The notes below the pieces were generated by a model, which made no database searches, was not told where the DNA came from, and saw only the letters and a program-made list of their open reading frames with translations. Of a DNA stretch of 10,032 nt, positions 4,865-10,032 are shown in pieces (the stretch's first letter is position 1; each line of letters begins with the position of its first letter). The stretch comes from JBFHRB01 sp041591915 (lineage in GTDB: Bacteria > Actinomycetota > Nitriliruptoria > Nitriliruptorales > Nitriliruptoraceae). The stretch covers positions 1 through 10,032 of the forward strand of contig JBFHRB010000120.1 in assembly GCA_041591915.1 (NCBI GenBank). The letters are read 5' to 3'. The position numbers and the translations under genes are program-made.

Positions 4865-7800
4865 GTGTCGACCTCCAGCTTCGTGCACCTGCACGTCCAC
4901 ACCGAGTACTCGATGCTCGACGGGGCCTCGCGCCTCGACCAGCTGCTCGACGTCTGCGTCGAGGACGGCCAGCCTGCCGTCGCCGCCACCGACCACGGAG
5001 TCCTGTTCGGGCTGGTCGACTTCTACAAGGCCGCGACGAAGAAGGGGATCAAGCCGATCCTCGGCTGCGAGCTCTACCAGGCCCACGGCTCGCGGCGGGA
5101 CCAGGAACGGACGCCCGGCGGCGACCGCTACTACCACCTCATCACGCTCGCCCAGGACGCGACCGGCTACCAGAACCTCATCCAGCTCTCCACCAAGGCC
5201 TACATGGAGGGCTACTGGTACAAGCCGCGGGTCGACCGCGATCTCCTCGCCCAGCACAGCGAAGGGATCATCGCCCTCAGCGGCTGCCTCGGCTCCGAGC
5301 TCAACCAGGCGATCACGCTCGGCGACCTCGACCGGGCCCGGACGATCGTCAGTGACTTCAAGGACATCTTCGGGCCCGAGCGCTACTTCATCGAGCTGCA
5401 GGACCACGGCATCGACCAGCAGCGCCAGAACAACCCCGTGCTCGAGGACCTCGCCCGCGAGTTCGGCCTGCGGACGGTCCTGACGAACGACAGCCACTAC
5501 ACCTACCCGGAGGACGCGGAGGCGCACGAGGTCTTCCTGTGCATCGGGACGGGCTCGACGATCGACGACCCGACCCGCTTCAAGTTCGACGGCCAGGGCT
5601 TCCACGTGAAGTCAGCCCGCGAGATGCGCGAGGAGTTCGCGCACTGGCAGGACGCCTGCGACTCCACGCTGCTGATCGCCGAGATGTGCGACGCGAAGAT
5701 CGACTTCGGCCTCGACCTGCTGCCCGAGTTCCCGTGCCCGGAGGGCATGAGCGAGGCCGACTTCCTCCGCCACAAGGTGTACGAGGGCGCGAAGCGCCTG
5801 TACTCGGACCCGGTGCCAGACCACGTCCGCGAGCGGCTCGACTACGAGCTCGGCGTCATCGAGCAGATGGGGTTCCCGGCCTACTTCCTGATCGTGGCCG
5901 ACCTCGTCGAGTACGCGATGAGCAACGGCATCCGCGTCGGGCCGGGGCGTGGCTCGGCGGGCGGCTCGGCCGTCGCGTACTGCACGGGCATCACGCGCAT
6001 CGACCCCATCAAGTACGGCCTGATCTTCGAGCGGTTCCTCAACCCGGGCCGCATCCAGATGCCGGACATCGACATGGACTTCGACGACCGCCGGCGGTCG
6101 GAGATGATCCGCTACGCGGCGAAGAAGTACGGCGACGACCGGGTCGCACAGATCATCACCTTCGGCACGATCAAGGCGAAGTCCGCCATCCGGGACGCGG
6201 CTCGTGTCCTGGGCTACCCCTTCCAGGTGGGGGACCGGCTGACCAAGGCCATGCCACCGGCGATCCTCGGCAAGGAGCCGCCGCTCGACAAGGCCATCTC
6301 GCAGTCCACCGAGCTCAAGGAGGCGTACGAGAAGGACCCCGACGCCAAGCGCGTGCTGGACACGGCCAAGGCGATCGAGGGCCTGCGACGCCAGCACGGG
6401 ATCCACGCGGCGGCGGTCGTGATCGGCGCCAAGCCGCTGTCCGAGACGGTGCCGCTGCTGCGGACCGACAAGGACGAGATCGTCACGCAGTACGAGATGC
6501 ACGGGGTCGAGGAGATCGGCCTCCTCAAGATGGACTTCCTCGGGCTGCGCAACCTCACGGTGATCTCCGACGCCGAGCGCCACATCCGTGACAACCGCGG
6601 GGTGGAGGTCGACGTCGACAGCCCCGACCTTCCCATGGACGACGAGACGACCTGGGAGATGCTCGCCACCGGCGACACGCTCGGGGTGTTCCAGCTCGAC
6701 TCGTCCGGGATGCAGTCGCTCGTGCGGCTCATGAAGCCGGACAGCTTCGACGACGTGATGGCGCTGGTCGCCCTGTACCGCCCGGGCCCGCTCGGTGCCG
6801 AGATGCACGTGGAGTACGCCGAGCGCAAGCACGGACGTCGCCAGGTCGAGTACGACCACCCCGACCTCGAACCGATCCTCGACGAGACCTACGGGATCAT
6901 CGTCTACCAGGAGCAGGTGCTCCGGATGGCGGTGGACATCGCCGGCTACACGATGGCCGAAGCCGACATGCTGCGGAAGGCCATGGGCAAGAAGATCCCC
7001 GAGGTCATGGCCGAGCAGCGCGCCAAGTTCGTCGAGGGCGCGGTGGGCAAGGGCTACGAGCGGAGGTTCGCCGAGGACCTCTTCAAGAAGATCGAGACGT
7101 TCGCGGGGTACGGGTTCAACAAGTCGCACTCGTGCGGCTACGGGCTGGTCAGCTACCAGACGGCCTGGCTCAAGGCGAACTACCCGGTCGAGTACATGGC
7201 GGCGCTGCTGACGTCGGTCAAGAACAACAAGGACCGCCTGCCGCTGTACCTCAACGAGTGCCGGCGCATGGGCATCACCGTCCTGCAGCCCGACGTCAAC
7301 GAGTCGCAGACCGACTTCACCCCGGTCGGGGACGACATCCGGTTCGGCCTCAGTGCCGTGCACGGCGTGGGGGAGGGGGTCGTCGAGGCGATCGTCGACG
7401 CCCGTACGGAGGAGGGCAAGTTCACCGACTTCCGCGACTTCTGCCAGAAGGTCGACTCGTCCGCGCTCAACAAGAAGGTCCTGGAGGCCCTCGTCCTCTC
7501 GGGTGCCTTCGAGGGCATCGGCCACACGCGCCGTGGGCTGCTGGAGGCCTACGAGCCCATCGTCAACGGCATCATCGACGAGAAGCGCCAGCGCGCGGCA
7601 GGCCAGGAGTCGCTGTTCGGCTTCGGCGAGGAGGAGGGCGGCGTCGACCTCGACGACGGCATCACGATCGGCGAGGTCGAGTTCGACAAGGGTGACCTGC
7701 TCACCTACGAGCGCCAGTTCCTGGGCCTGTACGTCTCGGACCACCCCCTGTACGGCCTCGAGCGGCTCCTGGACTCGGTCGCCGACGCGACCTGCGCGGA

Positions 7801-8383
7801 CCTGCGCGAGCGCAAGGACGGGGCGTCCGTCCGCGTCGCCGGCGTCCTGCACACGCTGGTCAAGAAGTTCACCAAGAAGGGTGACGCCTACCTCGTCGCC
7901 ACCCTCGAGGACCTCACGGGTTCGGTCGAGGTCGTCTTCTGGCCGCGGATCTACCAGGTCGCGCACGAGATCCTCGTCGAGGACAGCGTGCTCGTGGTCA
8001 CCGCGCGCCTCGAGTCGCAGGACGAGTCCGTGAAGTTGACCGCGAACGAGGTCACCGAGCTGGACACCTCGGAGTACCGCGGTGCGCCGGTGGTGGTGCA
8101 CTTCGCCGAGCAGCAGTGCACCGAGGACGCGCTCAGCCGACTGCGGGCCGTGCTCGGCGAGCACCCGGGACAGGTGCCGGTGCAGCTTCACGTCCAGCCG
8201 ACCGAAGCCGTGGACGCGGAGGGTGAGCCCGTGGCCGCTCGGCGTTTCCGCCTCGGCGACGACCTGCGCGTCGAGCGCCGTCCGGGCCTGTTCGCGTCGC
8301 TGAAGGCCGCATTCGGGCCCGAGGTCGTCGAGGACACGCGGGTGCGCTCGTTCCGGGACGAGGCGCCCGAACGGCGCTGGTGA
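4865..8383 (+). CDS. dnaE: DNA polymerase III alpha subunit, DnaE1 type
   Basis: Replicative polymerase catalytic subunit, 1,172 residues, full length. The PHP domain (about 6-280) keeps every metal-ligand position I know from the family: H10, H12, D19, H44, E69, H91, C141, D209 and H211. This suggests working 3'-5' proofreading, as reported for mycobacterial DnaE1. The palm has GPGRGSAGGSAVAY (359-372), the catalytic pair D401 and D403 in PDIDMDFDD, and D557 in LLKMDFLGL. A clamp-binding motif QESLFGF is at 914-920. An OB fold spans about 986-1068, followed by a variable tail ending PERRW. Start GTG 4865 puts FVHLHVHTEYSMLDG at the very N-terminus as in homologues; GGAGA at 4850-4854 is ten bases upstream. 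An open frame extends further upstream but overlaps the previous gene and is not coding-like. Confidence 0.99.
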   Translation: MSTSSFVHLHVHTEYSMLDGASRLDQLLDVCVEDGQPAVAATDHGVLFGLVDFYKAATKKGIKPILGCELYQAHGSRRDQERTPGGDRYYHLITLAQDATGYQNLIQLSTKAYMEGYWYKPRVDRDLLAQHSEGIIALSGCLGSELNQAITLGDLDRARTIVSDFKDIFGPERYFIELQDHGIDQQRQNNPVLEDLAREFGLRTVLTNDSHYTYPEDAEAHEVFLCIGTGSTIDDPTRFKFDGQGFHVKSAREMREEFAHWQDACDSTLLIAEMCDAKIDFGLDLLPEFPCPEGMSEADFLRHKVYEGAKRLYSDPVPDHVRERLDYELGVIEQMGFPAYFLIVADLVEYAMSNGIRVGPGRGSAGGSAVAYCTGITRIDPIKYGLIFERFLNPGRIQMPDIDMDFDDRRRSEMIRYAAKKYGDDRVAQIITFGTIKAKSAIRDAARVLGYPFQVGDRLTKAMPPAILGKEPPLDKAISQSTELKEAYEKDPDAKRVLDTAKAIEGLRRQHGIHAAAVVIGAKPLSETVPLLRTDKDEIVTQYEMHGVEEIGLLKMDFLGLRNLTVISDAERHIRDNRGVEVDVDSPDLPMDDETTWEMLATGDTLGVFQLDSSGMQSLVRLMKPDSFDDVMALVALYRPGPLGAEMHVEYAERKHGRRQVEYDHPDLEPILDETYGIIVYQEQVLRMAVDIAGYTMAEADMLRKAMGKKIPEVMAEQRAKFVEGAVGKGYERRFAEDLFKKIETFAGYGFNKSHSCGYGLVSYQTAWLKANYPVEYMAALLTSVKNNKDRLPLYLNECRRMGITVLQPDVNESQTDFTPVGDDIRFGLSAVHGVGEGVVEAIVDARTEEGKFTDFRDFCQKVDSSALNKKVLEALVLSGAFEGIGHTRRGLLEAYEPIVNGIIDEKRQRAAGQESLFGFGEEEGGVDLDDGITIGEVEFDKGDLLTYERQFLGLYVSDHPLYGLERLLDSVADATCADLRERKDGASVRVAGVLHTLVKKFTKKGDAYLVATLEDLTGSVEVVFWPRIYQVAHEILVEDSVLVVTARLESQDESVKLTANEVTELDTSEYRGAPVVVHFAEQQCTEDALSRLRAVLGEHPGQVPVQLHVQPTEAVDAEGEPVAARRFRLGDDLRVERRPGLFASLKAAFGPEVVEDTRVRSFRDEAPERRW

Positions 8384-8553
8384 CCGCTCGCAGGAACTAG
8401 TCCAAGCAGATGGCCCAGCGGCCATACAGCGGATAGTCAACCCGTTTTTAGCTCATCCGGGCTACATGTAAATGGTTCTCCGCGGTCACGACGCGGCGTG
8501 TCCAGAGCTCCACACTCTGTGACAGATCGCTGCCCCGTCCCGGGGGGACCAAG
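8384..8553 (+). other. AT-richer intergenic region upstream of the S8 protease
   Basis: 170 bases without a gene. The stretch around 8430-8480 is clearly richer in A and T than the rest of the window and is the likeliest place for the protease promoter. Candidates such as TACATG (8463-8468) or TAAATG (8469-8474) are imperfect. Two 5-bp hairpins lie downstream: CCGCG/CGCGG (8480-8496) and CAGAG/CTCTG (8503-8519). A third, GTCCC/GGGAC (8537-8549), covers part of the G-rich ribosome site (8542-8548). I cannot assign any of this to a known riboswitch. Confidence 0.4.
8410..8425 (+). terminator. Small hairpin after dnaE, possible terminator
   Basis: ATGGCC (8410-8415) and GGCCAT (8420-8425) pair around a CAGC loop, 26 bases after the dnaE stop. 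A run of five T's (8445-8449) follows, but 19 bases downstream, too far for a classic intrinsic terminator. Confidence 0.3.
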
Positions 8554-10032
8554 ATGCAAACGACAAAGAACCGGCTCGGCAGGGGCCTCGTCGCTGCCAC
8601 CATCGCCGCAGCATTCGTGCTCACGGCCGTGCCGCAAGGTGTCGGTCAGGGCCAGCCAGAGCTTGAGCGCCGACTGTCGTCGCGTGCCGCTGTCGACCCG
8701 GCCGTCACCTCGGCGGCCGCCGACGGGCCCGTCGAGGTCGTCGTCCGGGCAACGCCGTCGACCGTCATCGAGGTCCAGGCCCTCGCTGCCGACCTCGGGA
8801 CGGTGACCCAGTCGCTCCCGATCGTCGACGGCTTCGCCGCGACGCTCGACGCCGAGGCCATCGAGACGCTCGCCGCGACGCCCGGCGTCATCGCCATCAG
8901 CCTCGACGGCATCGTCACCCTCGGCACGGCCGGAGGCGGTTCGTCCGAGCCCGACTCCAGCTACGTCGAGACGATCGGCGCCGACGTCCTGCACGCCCAG
9001 GGCATCGACGGCACTGGCGTCGGCATCGCCATCCTCGACACCGGCGTCACCGAGGTGGCCGACCTCGCGGGCCGCATCGTGGGTGCCGCCGACTTCGCCG
9101 GTGACGGCGACCACCTCGACCACTACGGCCACGGGACCTTCATCGCGGGTGTTGCCGCGGGTAACGGTGCCGCGTCCTTCGGTGAGCACGCGGGCGTCGC
9201 GCCCGGCGCCCACGTCATCCCGGTCAAGATCACCGGCCTCGACGGTTCCAGCGACGTCACGCACGTCCTCGCCGGCATCCAGTACGCGGTCAGCTTCGCC
9301 GACCAGTACGACATCGGCGTCATCAACCTCTCGCTCGGTACGGACTCGAGCCAGTCGTGGCTCGTCGACCCGCTCAACTACGCGGTCGAGAAGGCCTGGG
9401 ACGCCGGCATCGTCGTCGTCGCCTCCGGCGCGAACCTCGGACCGGACAGCCAGACCATCACCAAGCCGGCGGACGACCCGCTCGTCATCGCGGTCGGCTC
9501 GACCGACTCCAACGGCACCATCGACCGCAGCGACGACACGGTCCCGGACTTCTCGTCCCGCGGCCCGACCCGTGACAACGGCCGCGCGAAGCCAGACCTC
9601 GTCGCACCGGGCGTCAGCATCGTCGGCCTCCGCGCGCCGGGTTCGTGGGCGGACCTCAACGCCCCCGAGGCCCGCGTCGGCACCGACTACTTCCGAGGCT
9701 CCGGCACCTCGTTCTCCACCGCCGTCGTCTCGGGCGCCGTCGCGCTGCTGCGCCAGGCCCACCCGAGCTGGACCCCCGACCAGATCAAGGGCGCGCTCCT
9801 GGGCACCGCTGCCGCGGGTCCCGTCGGCAACCCCAACGTGGACGGCCACGGGGCGATCGACGTCGCTGCTGCCGCCGCGCTCAGCAACCCGACACCGGCC
9901 AACCAGGGCGTCGCCCGCTCCACGGGCCTCGGCTCGCTGGACCTCTCCCGTGGCACGATGCAGGTCCAGATCCAGCCGAACAACCTGCTCCAGCTGCTCA
10001 CGGGGCTGACCACGGCGCAGAACAAGCCGTTC
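8554..10032 (+). CDS. Secreted subtilisin-family (S8) serine protease, 3' end outside window
   Basis: 493 codons are open to the window edge with no stop. The N-terminus is a Sec-type signal peptide: basic MQTTKNRLGR, hydrophobic core about 11-26 (GLVAATIAAAFVLTAV); the cleavage site is unclear. Residues about 58-124 resemble an I9 propeptide (GPVEVVVRA ... VDGFAATLDAEAIETLA), an intramolecular chaperone and inhibitor. The catalytic domain has D162 in ILDTGV, H193 in YGHGTFIAG, the oxyanion Asn N294 in VASGAN, and S386 in GSGTSFSTA, so the triad is intact. The catalytic domain ends near 442. The following RSTGLGSLDLSRGTMQV starts a C-terminal extension. The substrate is unknown; an extracellular nutritional or processing role is likely. 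ATG 8554 has a G-rich ribosome site (8542-8548) five bases upstream. Confidence 0.96.
   Translation, partial: MQTTKNRLGRGLVAATIAAAFVLTAVPQGVGQGQPELERRLSSRAAVDPAVTSAAADGPVEVVVRATPSTVIEVQALAADLGTVTQSLPIVDGFAATLDAEAIETLAATPGVIAISLDGIVTLGTAGGGSSEPDSSYVETIGADVLHAQGIDGTGVGIAILDTGVTEVADLAGRIVGAADFAGDGDHLDHYGHGTFIAGVAAGNGAASFGEHAGVAPGAHVIPVKITGLDGSSDVTHVLAGIQYAVSFADQYDIGVINLSLGTDSSQSWLVDPLNYAVEKAWDAGIVVVASGANLGPDSQTITKPADDPLVIAVGSTDSNGTIDRSDDTVPDFSSRGPTRDNGRAKPDLVAPGVSIVGLRAPGSWADLNAPEARVGTDYFRGSGTSFSTAVVSGAVALLRQAHPSWTPDQIKGALLGTAAAGPVGNPNVDGHGAIDVAAAAALSNPTPANQGVARSTGLGSLDLSRGTMQVQIQPNNLLQLLTGLTTAQNKPF

Noticed and set aside
5612..8440. A 942-codon open frame on the minus strand opposite dnaE
   Set aside because: It is the mirror of a strongly G/C-ending plus-strand gene whose protein is a full, motif-complete DnaE. 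The antisense protein is Val/Leu/Asp/Arg-rich with no recognisable domain.
8435..8440. Minus-strand TTGACT as a -35 for a promoter facing dnaE
   Set aside because: No -10-like hexamer at 16-19 bases and no minus-strand gene to serve.
8384..8553. c-di-AMP (ydaO) or c-di-GMP riboswitch upstream of the protease
   Set aside because: Such elements can precede secreted proteins in actinobacteria, but I could not line up their conserved cores with this sequence.
8437..9849. A 470-codon open frame on the minus strand opposite the protease
   Set aside because: Same effect of biased codons; the plus strand encodes an intact S8 catalytic domain with signal peptide and propeptide.
1..10032. CRISPR array, insertion sequence, tRNA, rRNA or defence system
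   Set aside because: No repeated units, terminal inverted repeats, transposase motifs, tRNA folds or defence-protein motifs were seen; the content is mostly core genes.

Overview
The window is GC-rich (roughly 70% by eye) with strongly G/C-ending codons and frequent GTG starts. It looks like chromosome from a high-GC Actinomycetota bacterium. The main supports are a Streptomyces-like IleRS of the IleS2 class, a translational T-box in front of ileS, a DnaE1-type polymerase with a complete PHP metal site, and the dksA-like/lspA/rluD gene order known from actinobacteria. A deep-branching lineage such as Nitriliruptoria is possible, but that is only an impression.

Layout. Minus strand, 1-1027: the 5' part of ileS, whose 3' end lies outside the window. 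Its leader (about 1028-1290) is a T-box riboswitch with an isoleucine AUC specifier, an exact T-box core, and a sequestrator that can bury a GTG start codon. Plus strand, diverging from ileS: an unrecognised 50-residue protein (1410-1562); a DksA/TraR-type RNA polymerase-binding protein (1663-2043); lspA, the lipoprotein signal peptidase (2075-2695); an RluA/RluD-family 23S rRNA pseudouridine synthase overlapping lspA by four bases (2692-3642); an unrecognised single-pass membrane protein (3760-4740); dnaE, the replicative DNA polymerase III alpha subunit (4865-8383); and the first 493 codons of a secreted subtilisin-family (S8) protease that runs off the window (8554 onward).

How the parts fit. 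Most of the window is housekeeping: tRNA charging, transcription control, lipoprotein maturation, ribosome modification and replication. ileS is probably tuned by uncharged tRNA-Ile. dksA-like, lspA and rluD look like one transcription unit. The dksA-like gene and dnaE each have an extended -10 element of the form TGGTACNNT. Several gene ends carry strong GC hairpins without a U-run.

I see no mobile element, CRISPR array, tRNA, rRNA or defence system. The most interesting points are regulatory or biochemical: the complete T-box switch and its start codon, the swapped GXHH signature in IleRS, the Asp replacing the fourth zinc Cys in the DksA-like protein, and two unrecognised proteins.
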